Source: Nectonema munidae
Lineage: Eukaryota; Nematomorpha; Nectonematoida; Nectonematidae
Length of the DNA: 64,000 bases
Direction: 5' to 3'
Assembly: GCA_030549495.1 (NCBI GenBank)
Contig: JAUIRK010000099.1
Coordinates: forward strand, 930,001-994,000
This document shows, in pieces, positions 35,001-41,735 of the stretch (within the stretch, counting starts at the first letter, position 1; the number at the start of each line of letters is the position of its first letter). Both the position numbers and the translations under genes were made by a program. Under the pieces are notes generated by a model, which saw only the letters and a list, made by a program, of their open reading frames with translations, did not search any database and was not told the DNA's origin.

Positions 35001-37419
35001 TGAAATTGATTGCTGCTGATCATTTTCTGATAGCAGCTTTGGAATTGATATTTTCGAAGTGAGAAGAAACATCAAAGATTGTCTCATTGATGACCTTGAA
35101 CTATTTTTATTGAAAAAGTCATTTGTATTTGAATTACTTTCTTTATTTATTGTTGTTGAGGGAATGTCTATTAAATAAAAACAAAATGGCAATTTTCAGA
35201 AAACAAAAAATAGGTAATACAATAAAAATATTTGGATTTAGCAAAAAGCTCAAAGATGACATTTATAATACAAATTTTTTTCTTTCAGAAAATCAAGCAA
35301 AATACTCAGAAGCAAAAATATAAGAAATTTTTCAAAGCTTCAAAACCAGAAATGATTTTTCGAAATTGAGACGACATTTATGAAAATATAGTCATCGGAA
35401 ATGAGTATCACATTAAAATGTTGAGAAGAGTTTTAGAAAGAATTACGGTACTTTTTCAAGAACATGATCTTTCTAATGTTGAGCAAAAGCCATCCTTTTA
35501 AGCGAATTTCTTTAGTAACTATATGGTGAATTGCAAGTTTGAGCCTAAACACTTTACTATATATTAATAATGGGAGGATACCAGAGATTCACGCTAATAC
35601 CTTGATTGTAATTCTTCAAAAAATTATATTCATTTTATCGGTCTTCATATAAATAGAAAACAGTTGCATTGAAACTCCTAAGAGCATGTGATGGACTTTT
35701 TGGGCGAAATTAGGAAAGAATTTTTAAAAATGTTTTTAATTCATTCTATTTCAGAGAGAGAGAGAGCGATTAAGGAATACATGAAAATGATTCAGCTCTT
35801 TTTATACGCATTGTAGAAATCAATGAGTTGAACTTTATGGTATGATGAAGGAAAATCTTTTTGGTTGATCAGGTTTCTGATTTTCCATCATGGTGTTTTA
35901 TCATTTAAGGTAGTGGCGTGCTTCGCATATCAACGAGTCATCCGACTGGTTAACTAATAAATACAAGGGACATTGATTGATTTTCTAGAATCTCTAAACT
36001 TATCATCTAAAATTATATCGTAGAATCTGAAAGGATTTGTCCAACACAAACAATTTTAAGACAATGGGTTGATATTAATTTGCGGTAGAAAAAAGGAAGT
36101 GCTGATATGGGATTCAGAAGGAGCGCTAATGAAATCAATTTTGAGTGCAAGAATTGTTGATCTTGTAGTTATTGATGTAGGTATGAAAAGGTATTTGCAA
36201 TTAAAGGATATTCCAGTAAATTTTATGATTTTGTAATTAGCCTTTTGTATATAAGCCATCAAAAATAAAATAAATTAACTTTGAGCATCAAATGAGTAAA
36301 AATGTTAATGGGAATTTAAAATTAAACCAAGTATTTAAAGAGGTTTTATTTTTGAGGTTAGAATTAATAATGGTTTGCATGCTTCATATTTAATGAATTC
36401 TCATCGTTTTCCTGAAACATTAATTTACAAACATGAACTTATAGTGATATATCAAAGATTCAACCCCACAAATTGAAAAACCACAGTGTGAAAGGTTAGT
36501 TTTTTAATAAATCAATTAAATTTTTTATAATAACGCACAATTATTAAGTTTCCAGTTTTTTTGTTTTGTTAATAATATGCCTTCCATTAATTATATCAAA
36601 ACATTCTATTTTTTAAGCCTTTGAAAAAAATTGGAAATAAAATGAAATGACAATGAAGAAGTGTATAATTTTATACTTGTAGGTTAACACGATTTCAAAT
36701 AATTACATGTATATAACGTAAGCCATATTATCTACTAGAATGAATTGCGATTATAGTTCATCATATATAATCTTACAAAGAACATACGATAATCGAAATC
36801 ATTTTTATTACACACACTATCGTTGCGAAAGGTACCGCCTATATATTGTTGACCCCCATAGAAAGGCTTCGTTGGATTCACATAAATTAAAATAGCACTT
36901 AAACAAGCACTTATTCCAGTACAACATATATCTTACAAAATAAAAAATAGTTCTCTGAAAAATTCTTCAAAATAAATCTTTTGTGGTTCATTTTTAAGTG
37001 TAGTATAAAATATGTAGGTTACGAATCAATAAGCAGAAATTATAGTATTAATATTTCTTACTTGTGGAAATATTTAAATCTTTAAAATTTTTTAAAATAT
37101 TCTCAGGATTGTTGTCAATTTCAGGTTCTTTATTTAAAATGAAATCACTTAAAAGTTTTGGAGAAAAATCTTCTAAAAAAAATAAAATTTATTTATGTAT
37201 TATAAATAGCATACAATGGTACTTAAATATTTAAAAACAAATTTAAAAAAAATACCTGCTTTTTTCAATGAAGAAGATACTTCACTTTCAATTGAAGTGC
37301 TATATGAATCGGAGTATTCATCATATAAATCTGAAATTAAATTTATATAAATTTTAGATATTTATTTGAAATAATTTACCTTCCTCCGAAAATGTTAAAC
37401 CACCTCTACTCTTTGACAT
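7814..37419 (-). CDS. HBS1L: HBS1-like translational GTPase (ribosome rescue), 12 exons
   Basis: HBS1 is an eRF3/EF1A-class GTPase that works with Pelota (Dom34) to split stalled ribosomes in the cytoplasm. Constitutive exons, in order on the minus strand: 37419-37380, 37330-37256, 37172-37062, 27067-26951, 24946-24767, 22472-22313, 20994-20882, 17086-16970, 15340-15098, 13311-13135, 12165-11948, 8095-7814. All have AG/GT borders and compatible phases, summing to 1833 nt (610 aa; human HBS1L is 684). GTPase motifs are complete: G1 GHVDSGKST (175-183), switch I end SRGITMDV (229-236), G3 DAPGH (252-256), G4 NKMD (314-317), G5 SAL (353-355). Domains II and III follow at about 390-610. Large introns hold mobile elements and a nested receptor gene. 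An alternative exon at 34452-35167 suggests a second, SKI7-like product. The C-terminus ([13 protein letters not shown]) differs from the usual VTEIKE-type end and abuts a low-complexity block, so the 3' end is less sure. Confidence 0.93.
8601..10473 (+). mobile_element. Tigger/pogo (Tc1-mariner) DNA transposon
   Basis: The element is 1873 bp with inverted ends beginning CAGTAGACC on both sides (left CAGTAGACCCTCGAATATCC, right end reading inward CAGTAGACCATCGTTAAGG) and TA on each flank (8599-8600, 10474-10475). Ends, TA target and coding content all agree with the pogo/Tigger group. It lies in the HBS1 intron between exons 11 and 12, in opposite orientation to the host gene. Confidence 0.93.
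8768..10322 (+). pseudogene. Tigger/jerky-type transposase, decayed
   Basis: From ATG 8768 ([20 protein letters not shown]) the first part encodes a CENP-B-like helix-turn-helix ([19 protein letters not shown]). Then come [11 protein letters not shown] (second DNA-binding part), NADESGLFW (DDE-region, about 9300), a core around 9440-9640 and [20 protein letters not shown] (9681 onward), followed by an acidic C-terminal tail with [17 protein letters not shown]. The frame changes several times and stops occur (for example after TTLVNA at about 9873), so it is not functional. The jerky-family order is nonetheless complete. Confidence 0.88.
10500..11854. other. HBS1 intron sequence, no clear gene
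   Basis: AT-rich intron between the Tigger element and HBS1 exon 11. Small open frames at 11281-11466 (minus) and 11523-11738 (plus) lack motifs. A minus-strand stretch at about 11040-11120 reads [19 protein letters not shown] before a possible donor, but it fits no HBS1 position because exons 11 and 12 join perfectly. Confidence 0.4.
11948..12165 (-). CDS. HBS1L: HBS1 exon 11 (domain II to III)
   Basis: The exon follows acceptor TCTTTTGCAG. It encodes [20 protein letters not shown], then [20 protein letters not shown] and [18 protein letters not shown]. The [18 protein letters not shown] segment matches the opening of domain III in animal HBS1L. It ends in phase 0 at TCG|GTAATT. Confidence 0.92.
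13135..13311 (-). CDS. HBS1L: HBS1 exon 10 (domain II)
   Basis: The exon follows acceptor TCATCTTAG. It encodes [16 protein letters not shown], then [20 protein letters not shown], matching the domain II beta barrel of HBS1 (human FRLCVSDVF ... TGKIEAG). It ends in VKIK with donor A|GTACGT. Confidence 0.92.
13588..13714. mobile_element. TTAA-flanked MITE, diverged piggyBac-like copy
   Basis: This 127-bp segment is bounded by TTAA on both sides: TTAACCCGTTAGCGCCC on the left, CGTTAACAGGTTAA on the right. It contains the internal ATCGTCTGATT motif seen in the copy at 27350-27488. It is diverged in the middle, so membership of the same family is likely rather than certain. Confidence 0.6.
13785..14165. 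repeat. Tandem copies of a dispersed repeat
   Basis: Two consecutive units share the same order: CTGTATACTACGATGGTT, then TTGCTAGATGTAAGATTTG, then CTCATTCGGGGAGA, then a taagttatt end (about 13793-13945 and 13946-14085). The second unit is followed by a TTTTTTCACGATATTAAA tail. The same order recurs at 40850-40985 plus 41736-41850, where a foldback element splits it. The copy here preserves the empty site at about 14067-14075. The repeat has no coding capacity that I can see. Confidence 0.8.
15098..15340 (-). CDS. HBS1L: HBS1 exon 9 (G4 and G5)
   Basis: The exon follows acceptor TGTTTCAG. It encodes [20 protein letters not shown] (G4 guanine-specificity motif NKMD), then a helix with [20 protein letters not shown] (G5), then a serine-rich loop and [12 protein letters not shown] at the end of the G domain. 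It ends at ATC A|GTAAGG. Confidence 0.93.
16395..16475 (+). repeat. tRNA-like SINE head
   Basis: The stretch has an A-box-like TTGGCCTAGTGTAAAGC and, about 35 bases on, a B box (GGGTTCGATTTCC). The ends do not pair into a tRNA acceptor stem, so it is better read as a tRNA-derived SINE head or tRNA pseudogene than as a functional tRNA. Confidence 0.5.
16970..17086 (-). CDS. HBS1L: HBS1 exon 8 (switch II)
   Basis: The exon follows acceptor CTTTCAAG. It encodes [19 protein letters not shown], then [20 protein letters not shown], including the GQxREH signature of eukaryotic EF1A/eRF3/HBS1 GTPases. It ends at TTC G|GTATCA. Confidence 0.93.
17087..18540. other. HBS1 intron sequence, no gene seen
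   Basis: AT-rich intron between HBS1 exons 8 and 7. The minus-strand frame at 17923-18126 shows no domain. Nothing else was recognised. Confidence 0.4.
18545..18810 (-). pseudogene. Unassigned coding-like stretch in an HBS1 intron
   Basis: On the minus strand an open stretch of about 85 codons starts right after a stop, with no ATG. It reads [19 protein letters not shown], then [20 protein letters not shown] and [20 protein letters not shown], and ends at a stop. Balanced composition and four cysteines near the end suggest a former coding sequence, perhaps part of a decayed element. No family was recognised, and it has no place in HBS1, whose exons 7 and 8 join directly. Confidence 0.3.
19348..19666. 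mobile_element. hAT-type MITE, copy 2, with intact target duplication
   Basis: This 319-bp element is nearly collinear with 4888-5208. Its ends are CACGGGTGGGCAAATTGG and, reading inward from the right, CAGGGATGTGCAAACTTTT. It is flanked by a perfect 8-bp duplication, TTCTAACA (19340-19347 and 19667-19674), as expected for hAT transposition. Confidence 0.92.
19675..19990 (+). repeat. Dispersed repeat related to 59.1-59.35 kb
   Basis: The sequence CTCCTCACGCCAACAGTTTGCC to CAACTCCGGCTTATGA matches, in reverse, the start of the element at 59076-59348. The right end (CTTGATAAAGACCCGTGGACTCC ... AATAAATTTGTTTG) matches its other half. The hAT MITE just to the left is inserted beside or into this repeat. 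No coding capacity was recognised. Confidence 0.6.
20882..20994 (-). CDS. HBS1L: HBS1 exon 7 (switch I to G3)
   Basis: The exon follows acceptor TTTTTCAAG. It encodes [19 protein letters not shown] and then [18 protein letters not shown]. The RGITMDV and DAPGHRDF motifs carry the switch I threonine and the catalytic-site histidine of translational GTPases. It ends at ACA G|GTGATT. Confidence 0.93.
22313..22472 (-). CDS. HBS1L: HBS1 exon 6 (P-loop)
   Basis: The exon follows acceptor TCTTCTAG. It encodes [19 protein letters not shown] and continues through a charged stretch to [15 protein letters not shown]. This matches HBS1 and eRF3 family sequence from the P-loop to switch I, including the FAxAWxLDET signature that distinguishes them from bacterial EF-Tu. 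It ends at GAA AG|GTTTGA. Confidence 0.92.
23022..23165 (+). mobile_element. tRNA-derived SINE, copy A
   Basis: A tRNA-like head has TTGGTTAGATACTGGG as the A-box region and GGCTTCAATCCC as a slightly damaged B box. It is followed by a tail, CCTACTTTCCTCATAGTT ... GATGAAAACACCCCACGGTA ... TTTACCTTAT. The same head-plus-tail order is found reversed at 32005-32150 and 55722-55870. Confidence 0.75.
23460..23790 (+). pseudogene. LINE C-terminal fragment (RTE/L2-like tail)
   Basis: Around 23630-23760 the plus strand reads [19 protein letters not shown] followed by [18 protein letters not shown], the pattern (RxRWxDDxxxxx...DRxxWR) found just before the end of many non-LTR reverse transcriptase proteins. 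Upstream sequence is compatible but shifted. The A/GAA-rich run at 23768-23795 could be its tail. It is a short dead remnant inside an HBS1 intron. Confidence 0.5.
24767..24946 (-). CDS. HBS1L: HBS1 exon 5 (linker into GTPase domain)
   Basis: The exon follows acceptor TTTCTCAG and ends at GTA G|GTAAGT. It encodes a serine/lysine-rich linker ([20 protein letters not shown]) and ends in [10 protein letters not shown], the first beta strand of the G domain. The split Gly codon is the first residue of the P-loop, completed by exon 6. Confidence 0.85.
25696..26481 (+). pseudogene. Degenerate or spliced unknown gene nested in an HBS1 intron
   Basis: Several coding-like pieces lie in order on the plus strand. 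[19 protein letters not shown] ... VIEHLSRSL starts at ATG 25696 and stops at about 25791, then continues in frame as [19 protein letters not shown]. Next is [20 protein letters not shown] at about 25900-25965. Then [20 protein letters not shown] ... TTRELFKNF, a stop, and [19 protein letters not shown] ... [10 protein letters not shown] (26296-26481). The pieces look related by spacing, but breaks and long gaps suggest either a pseudogene or exons I cannot join. No family was recognised. Confidence 0.35.
26951..27067 (-). CDS. HBS1L: HBS1 exon 4 (linker)
   Basis: The exon follows acceptor AATTTTTAG and ends at TTA T|GTAAGTAAG, a strong donor. It encodes [18 protein letters not shown] and then [20 protein letters not shown]. 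It belongs to the poorly conserved linker before the GTPase domain; its identity rests on phase fit with both neighbours and strong splice sites. Confidence 0.7.
27350..27488 (-). mobile_element. TTAA MITE (piggyBac-like), 139 bp
   Basis: Ends are TTAACCGATTAAGT and ACTTAATGGGTTAA. The interior matches the 58748-58882 copy in reverse orientation, including AAATCGTCTGCG and GAATATAAATCGTCTGCG. TTAA at both edges with CC/GG next to it is the mark of piggyBac-type insertion. A small hairpin (GTTCCCATTTGGGAAC) lies near the left end. Confidence 0.88.
27489..29550. other. HBS1 intron sequence, no clear gene
   Basis: Very AT-rich at 27.5-27.8 kb. Short open frames at 28514-28917 occur on both strands without recognisable domains. 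The plus-strand one (reading [19 protein letters not shown]) is the most protein-like but cannot be assigned. Confidence 0.4.
29551..29649 (+). CDS. Candidate short first exon
   Basis: From ATGATG at 29551 the frame reads [19 protein letters not shown] then [14 protein letters not shown]. It ends either at GTA TAG or, more interestingly, at a possible donor AAG|GTATAG. GC content and codon variety stand out from the surrounding AT-rich intron. It lies 350 bases upstream of the receptor gene, but no in-frame joining to that gene was found. It could be a leader exon of another transcript or chance. Confidence 0.3.
30003..31097 (+). CDS. Seven-transmembrane receptor (GPCR-like), intronless
   Basis: The single-exon frame encodes 364 aa from ATG 30003. 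Hydrophobic segments: TM1 36-60, TM2 69-88, TM3 116-137, TM4 159-181, TM5 202-232, TM6 264-292, TM7 316-333. TM3 ends in CLERL, reminiscent of the DRY/ERY motif, and basic loops follow (third intracellular loop [17 protein letters not shown]). N-terminal Asn-X-Ser sites are at residues 2 and 29. Extracellular loop 2 has Cys187, but I see no matching Cys at the top of TM3, so the usual disulfide is absent or different. TM7 has no NPxxY. It resembles divergent invertebrate chemosensory or peptide receptors; ligand and family are unknown. It sits in an HBS1 intron on the opposite strand. Confidence 0.75.
   Translation: MNDSIYFHSNIFRHFYIEENCQIFEGLRNDSRIQIRFFFLLIFYLSASLCVSVILVIFYKLNKVHKTYRNFVIASSFAFLMGFVNLNDSIFKIVFWRFRREFFFSKIWNMYTMYIRYFINKSISYALLVFTLFICLERLSLTTLNQRYRSIVRSKSFTYAPYFLFWLNFLCAAIIAPVLFSVNKVVCGDHIVYVKRVMPKNKIVSFLYFFVITFKLIISSGILIVSITFVFQYTKYIKQKNRIRSHGTSVSVRSIRSQKSSQKLYMLIATMCSGITIFVFSAVNVVYKYIYFISLFNGETITAEQTRELIFMENLNLEFVNELIFFFSICPFDTNFKFELKNRIQILHTKFSTIKDKIYNSFKD
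31163..31168 (+). terminator. Possible polyadenylation signal of the receptor gene
   Basis: AATAAA lies 65 bases after the receptor stop codon, followed by a GT-rich stretch (TGTTCTGTAAATATG and gtgtgtgtgtg) typical of a downstream element. In AT-rich DNA the hexamer alone is weak evidence. Confidence 0.4.
32005..32150 (-). mobile_element. tRNA-derived SINE, copy B
   Basis: Reverse-strand head with an intact B box (GGGTTCGATCCC), then CCTACTTTCCTCATAGTTGG and CAATGAAAACACCCCGCGG, closely matching the copy at 23022-23165. This is the best preserved tail of the three copies. Confidence 0.8.
32538..32663 (+). mobile_element. TTAA MITE (piggyBac-like), 126 bp
   Basis: Bounded by TTAA (32538-32541 and 32660-32663). 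Its interior, AGCAGACGATATCTAAAAA to AAAGCAGACGAAGATG, is nearly identical to the copy at 60968-61096. The ends (GACCAAG ... CATTGGTCG) show it belongs to a subfamily distinct from the 58748 copy. Confidence 0.88.
32664..34451. other. HBS1 intron sequence, no clear gene
   Basis: No supported feature. A minus-strand stretch at about 33180-33260 reads [20 protein letters not shown] and GRGALAA up to a good donor (GC|GTAAGTC), but it has no convincing acceptor and no HBS1 similarity. The rest is AT-rich. Confidence 0.4.
34452..35167 (-). CDS. HBS1 alternative exon 4A, SKI7-like terminal exon
   Basis: The exon follows acceptor TTTAATAG and stays open for 237 codons to a stop at 34454-34452. It enters in the same phase as exon 4, so exons 1-3 plus 4A would make a protein of about 313 aa without a GTPase domain. 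The sequence is serine- and lysine-rich and looks disordered, with short hydrophobic clusters: [47 protein letters not shown] and [11 protein letters not shown]. In vertebrates, a terminal exon of HBS1L in this position makes HBS1LV3, which bridges the exosome and SKI complex through an RxxxFxxxL-type motif. RDHFFDQMF (about 34670-34702) fits that spacing except that F replaces the final L. The assignment as SKI7-like is inference from position, phase and composition. The last 10 residues look intron-like, and a weak donor (TCAC|GTATTT) could make it a cassette exon instead. Confidence 0.6.
35168..37061. other. HBS1 intron 3, left part
   Basis: Lies between exon 3 and alternative exon 4A. It contains an AG repeat at about 35755-35768. 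At about 36087-36178 a plus-strand stretch reads [20 protein letters not shown] then [10 protein letters not shown] before GTATGA; it looks coding-like but could not be assigned and lacks a polypyrimidine acceptor. Confidence 0.4.
37062..37172 (-). CDS. HBS1L: HBS1 exon 3 (shared N-terminal exon)
   Basis: The exon follows a TTTTTTTAG acceptor and ends at ACA A|GTAAGA. It encodes [20 protein letters not shown] and then [16 protein letters not shown]. It ends in phase 1. Both the GTPase route (exon 4 at 27067) and the serine-rich exon 4A (35167) begin with AC, so either one completes the split codon as Asn and keeps the frame. This makes exon 3 the probable branch point between the two products. 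Confidence 0.75.
37256..37330 (-). CDS. HBS1L: HBS1 exon 2 (acidic N-terminus)
   Basis: The exon follows a TTTCAG acceptor and ends at GCA G|GTATTT. It encodes [20 protein letters not shown] and a short lysine run. Length 75 nt, phase 1 at both ends. The acidic, serine and tyrosine-rich composition fits the disordered N-terminus of HBS1 proteins. Confidence 0.75.
37380..37419 (-). CDS. HBS1L: HBS1 exon 1 (start codon)
   Basis: The start ATG is at 37419-37417 and gives [13 protein letters not shown], followed by donor G|GTAAAT. The split codon joins exon 2 as Asp, giving [13 protein letters not shown], which resembles the acidic DDLYGQSVEDDY start of animal HBS1L. The next ATG in frame is far downstream, so this start is favoured. 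No TATA or other promoter element was recognised upstream. Confidence 0.75.
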
Positions 37420-39519
37420 TTTAGAATTTAATATTAAGTCACTAAATCGATACTCTTTTAAAAGGGAATAGGTATTGGAACAAAAAAATATTAAAAGAAT
37501 TCAAAAATATTTTTTTTAAATAAATTTTTTACATATTTTGGGTGATATTTTATGTCTCTAAGCACAGCAATGAGTTAAATCTGGAATATATAATGCTACA
37601 TTAGCATTTGGATGAACTTAAAAATTTTGTATGAATAAATCAAATTTATAGAGGATAAGTAAATAGCATTTGGATCATTTTTTTTCTTGAATGAGTAACT
37701 CGATTGATACTTCCAGATATTTTTTAACAAAATCTGATTTGCACACATTCTTATATTCCAAATGCAAAAACTGAGTCTAGAAATGAATCAGTTTGTAACA
37801 GTTGATTAGGTAAATATCAGAGGTCTCACAAGACCTACAGGGAGACTACTTGTCAGACCTTATTATATCAGATGTCTGGCAAGACCTCAGGGAGACAACT
37901 TGTCAGACCTTATTATATATTTAAATATAAAAATCGTAAAATGGTAAAAAAACAAATTTAAAAACCTAAAAGTTCAAAAAACTTAACTTTAAAATTGCGG
38001 TTTTATTTCATGAAAACAATATGATTGGTTGAAATGTTTATGCAATATATAATAATACTACTAATATGACAATTTTTTTTGAAATTTTTACTTATTTGTT
38101 TTTAAGAAAAATTAATCTGTTTTTCAATATTTCTTTTTTCATGATATATATATCATTTAAAAGCTTATCGTTTGCTGTATACGTTAGACGGCTAGAATAA
38201 TGTATTTTTGGAAAAACTTTTTAATTTTTTTAATATCTGGTATTTACTTCCAAAAATTTGGTCTAAATTTTAGTAAAAAAAAAAGTGACCACTTTTTGTT
38301 AACAGCATAATGTAAAGATTTAAACTAAATTTTTTATTGAAAATGGTATCATTGGAAAGCTATACTCTTTGTACTAACATAGGCTAGGTTTTACAAAAAA
38401 AATGTTTTTCCTTTTGCAAAATGTGCTTTTATATGAGGTCAGTTAACTTTTAACTAGTTTGAAAAAATACCAATAATTAGCGTGATGAGTTTATATACTT
38501 TTTTTAATATTTTATATTAATAAAGTTAGAATATATTTTTTTCCATTTTAAAATGTCATAGTTAAAGAACACTGTCGAAAATAAATATATATTTTTTAAT
38601 TTTTAGGGGTCAGAGTATAGGTTATTATAATGTTTTTCTAATACATTTTTAATTAATTTTTGAAGTGAAAAATGTCGATCAAATCTAAAATTGTGTTCTT
38701 TCGACATATATAAGTGATCATAAAGCAGCATATTTATTTATTTTTTTGAAAGGCGGAAGAGTGTTTTATGTTAACGCAAGTAGATATCGCAATTCAGTGC
38801 ATGCATTTTATCAGATCTTTTCGTGAGTTATAGTTATCAAATTTGTAAACCTGTGTAATGTAAGTTTTCAACATGCTTACAAGAGTTTTATATTGCTTAT
38901 AACTTTTGAATTATTCGACCATGCGTCCTATCAAATTGATGTATATTCCATGGGCTTCATTACCGTTTTAATTACAAATAAAATTGGATTTTTTTTAATA
39001 ATTTGTATTTATCAGTTTTCTTCGTAGTTAGCAGATTAGAGGTGCAAATTTTTTATAATTGCTAATTTTTAACTTTAACGCTTGTTACATTTTGACAAAT
39101 TTTCATCTTTTATCTGTAACAATTTCCAACACAATTATAAAACCACTCTACTATCAGAACATAAATTTATTTCTAGATTTTTATAAAATTATTTTAGTTT
39201 TAGATTTTTTATAAATTAACCTTCGTTTTTTTATTACTTATAACTTTTGAATTATTCGTCAAAATTTTAACTGTGTGTTTAAATTACACTTTGATTCCTC
39301 AAAAAATAACGATTTCGGATTGCGCTTTGATAAATTCACTGAAAAAAATGAGAAGAGAAAAAGATGTGTTTTACTAAATTTTTCTCAATAATTAAATTCA
39401 AAAATTTATATTCTAAACCACTCTCTTACAAAAACCTAAATTTATTTTTAGATTTTTAAAAAATAATTTTAATTTTCGCTTCTAACACGCGTCTCACACA
39501 AATATTGAAGAAATGTTTT
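37420..39519. other. Very AT-rich intergenic region upstream of HBS1
   Basis: This region includes the unknown HBS1 promoter and a tandem duplication at 37818-37918. Otherwise it is T- and A-run-rich without open frames of note. Confidence 0.5.
37818..37918. repeat. Two-copy tandem duplication (about 50 bp)
   Basis: Two units beginning CAGAGGTCTCACAAGACC (37818) and CAGATGTCTGGCAAGACC (37869) each end in CTTGTCAGACCTTATTATAT. The units are 51 and 50 bp and about 90% identical by eye. Confidence 0.85.
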
Positions 39520-39655
39520 TCTGTATGAAGTTTTAGGAAACTATTCTTTATTATGTAATAAATATTCTCATAACTTCTACGGTTGAAAGCGGGTATATAA
39601 CATAATTCTCATCTCCAATCTCTATACTACGATGGTTTCTATTCAATAGTAAGAT
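39520..39655. repeat. Dispersed repeat, upstream copy
   Basis: The order TTCTGTATGAAG, TTTTAGGAAACT, CATAACTTCTACGGTTGAA and CTATACTACGATGGTT is repeated at about 40755-40870. It is part of the same repeat family as 13785-14165. Confidence 0.7.
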
Positions 39656-40750
39656 TTTTAGAGGATATAAAATGTTAATTTACTTTATTTCGTTAGTACT
39701 TTCATGTGGTGTAGGTGAAATGACTTCAAATTAACTTTATAGGGCCATACTTGAACAAAAATTTCACCCAATATTTTTTTCCCAGAGAAGTTAAAATAAT
39801 TTTTAAAAATTTTTCCATTGGATTAAAGTACACTTATAAATAAAATATTTTCTGAAAAAAAATTGGAAAAAGTGAAAAAAAGTTTTTTTTTATAACGTTT
39901 TTCCAAAAAAAGTTGACATTTTAATTAAAATAAAATTATTTTTTTCCAATTTTTACATTTATTATTCAAAATTGCTTACAATTTATTTTAAAATTTTTGT
40001 TATAAATTTTTGATTTTAACAATTTTTAAAAAAATTTGTCTCAAAATTTACAAATTTTAATTTTGAAAAAGAACTTTATAAAAGAATTTTTAAAAAACAT
40101 TTTAAACCATGCCTATCTTAAAGAGCCAACTTTTACCCGCATTTTGTTTCGTTTTTGAAAATTTTTTTTAAGCCTTGGAACAATATGCAAAATTTTGCTA
40201 TTTTTTCACTATATTTTAGCATGTAAAATAATAATTACATATTTTTTTATTGCATATTCATAAAATGTACAAAATATTTAAACATAATAAGGCTCCACAA
40301 AATTTTTAAAAATTTATAATTTATCAAATTTTTGATTTTAATATCTCATACTGATTACGAAAATGTATTAATATTTTAGGTTTGAATTTTTTAAAATACT
40401 TTTTTTGCCTCTGAACTTGAAAAAATTTCAAACTTTGACCGCAAAATATATAAGTCATCCGATTCATTTCAAACAAATTATATATCTGAAATTAGGTATA
40501 CCAAACACTATAAGAATAGGATTTTAAATTTTAATTTTTTAAAATTTTCGATTTTTCAGGCCTTTCAAACGGTCTAAAAATTATTACTTCACATATATTC
40601 AACAAATATGCAAGTATTATACATTTTTAGATTTCTCTTATCTTTCTGAATAACAATATTAACTTTATTTTATTATAAATATTTTGGTTCAAAATTTTTT
40701 TATATATATTTGTCTTTCCAGACTTACTTAAACTCACATACTGAAAAAAT
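39656..40750. other. AT-rich spacer between repeat copies
   Basis: Dominated by poly-T and poly-A runs and AAAATTTT-like words. No open frame, RNA gene or element end was found. Confidence 0.5.
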
Positions 40751-40985
40751 ATTTTTTCTGTATGAAGTATTTTAGGAAACTCTTCTCTGTTATGAAAGGA
40801 TATATTCTCATAACTTGTACGGTTGAACGCGGTTAGACAACTTGATTGTCAACTCCAACCTGTATACTACTATGGTTCATCTCCAACCTGTATACTGCGG
40901 TGATTCATCTCCAACCTGTCAGTTCATATTTTGCTAGATGTAAGATTTGGTATCACTCATTCGGGGAGATGTTACATAAATTATT
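40751..40985. repeat. Dispersed repeat, left part, with 29-bp tandem units
   Basis: Collinear with 39520-39655 and then with 13946-14075. Within it the phrase CTCCAACCTGTATACT...GGTTCAT is repeated nearly three times (about 40850-40925, period about 29). It is interrupted at 40986 by the foldback element and resumes at 41736. Confidence 0.75.
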
Positions 40986-41735
40986 GGTAATGTTGCACTA
41001 TCCGTGCATTGATGAAAAGCAATTTTAATTGGATAGAAGTTGTTCAATGATATAATGCTTTCATATGTCAATCTTTTCTTGAATGCGATTATAGTTTGAG
41101 TATCGCACTATACGTGCATTGTAGCAAACACAATCTATGCCTGCCTCCATAATACGAGTATATCTACATGATACACATATAGTGCGATGTAACGTGTCTA
41201 TGCATAATGCTGTGATGAAGAGATGATGCTGTATGAGACAGGGACGCTCTCTTATACTATATGGGTTACCAACACAAATCTTTTTAGATTCATCATACAT
41301 ACTTGAGTTATAACAACAGTGAAACAGTGAAGTCACAAATGTTATTGCGTCTTGAAAATTCAATAATTCTTGATTAAAATTTCAGCACAAATTTAATATT
41401 GTCTTCCTCTTTTTAAATATCATCTCATAAGTTGCACTTATGCCGGTATTGTCTATAATACTGGTCTTCAATTTGTATGTGTGTGTATGTGTATAGTAGT
41501 GAAGAGAGAGAAACACAGACTGTGTTGCTCTATTTGGTAGGATGTGTATCATGTAGATATACTCGTATTATGGAGGCAGGCATGGACTGTATTTGCTACA
41601 ATGCACGTATAGTGCGATACTCAAGCTATAATCGCATTCAAGAAAAGATTGACATATGAAAGCATTATAATCATTGAACAACTTCTATCCAATTAAAATT
41701 GCTTTTCATCAATGCACGAATAGTGCAACATTACC
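40986..41735. mobile_element. Foldback element with about 193-bp inverted arms
   Basis: The left arm (40986-41178) starts GGTAATGTTGCACTATCCG. The right arm (41542-41735), read in reverse, starts GGTAATGTTGCACTATTCG, and the two agree almost throughout. Between them is about 360 bp of unique sequence. Flanks AAATTATT (40978-40985) and AAGTTATT (41736-41743) look like an 8-bp target duplication. The related repeat at 14.07 kb has a single taagttatt at this point, i.e. an uninterrupted site. The minus and plus open frames inside the arms are mirror images and do not indicate a gene. Confidence 0.88.

Noticed and set aside
36087-36178. Plus-strand exon reading [20 protein letters not shown]
   Set aside because: Coding-like and followed by GTATGA, but it has no good acceptor, no recognisable family and no partner exon.
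41061-41659. Two open frames sharing the peptide CRYTRIMEAG
   Set aside because: They are mirror images produced by the inverted arms of the foldback element, not a gene pair.
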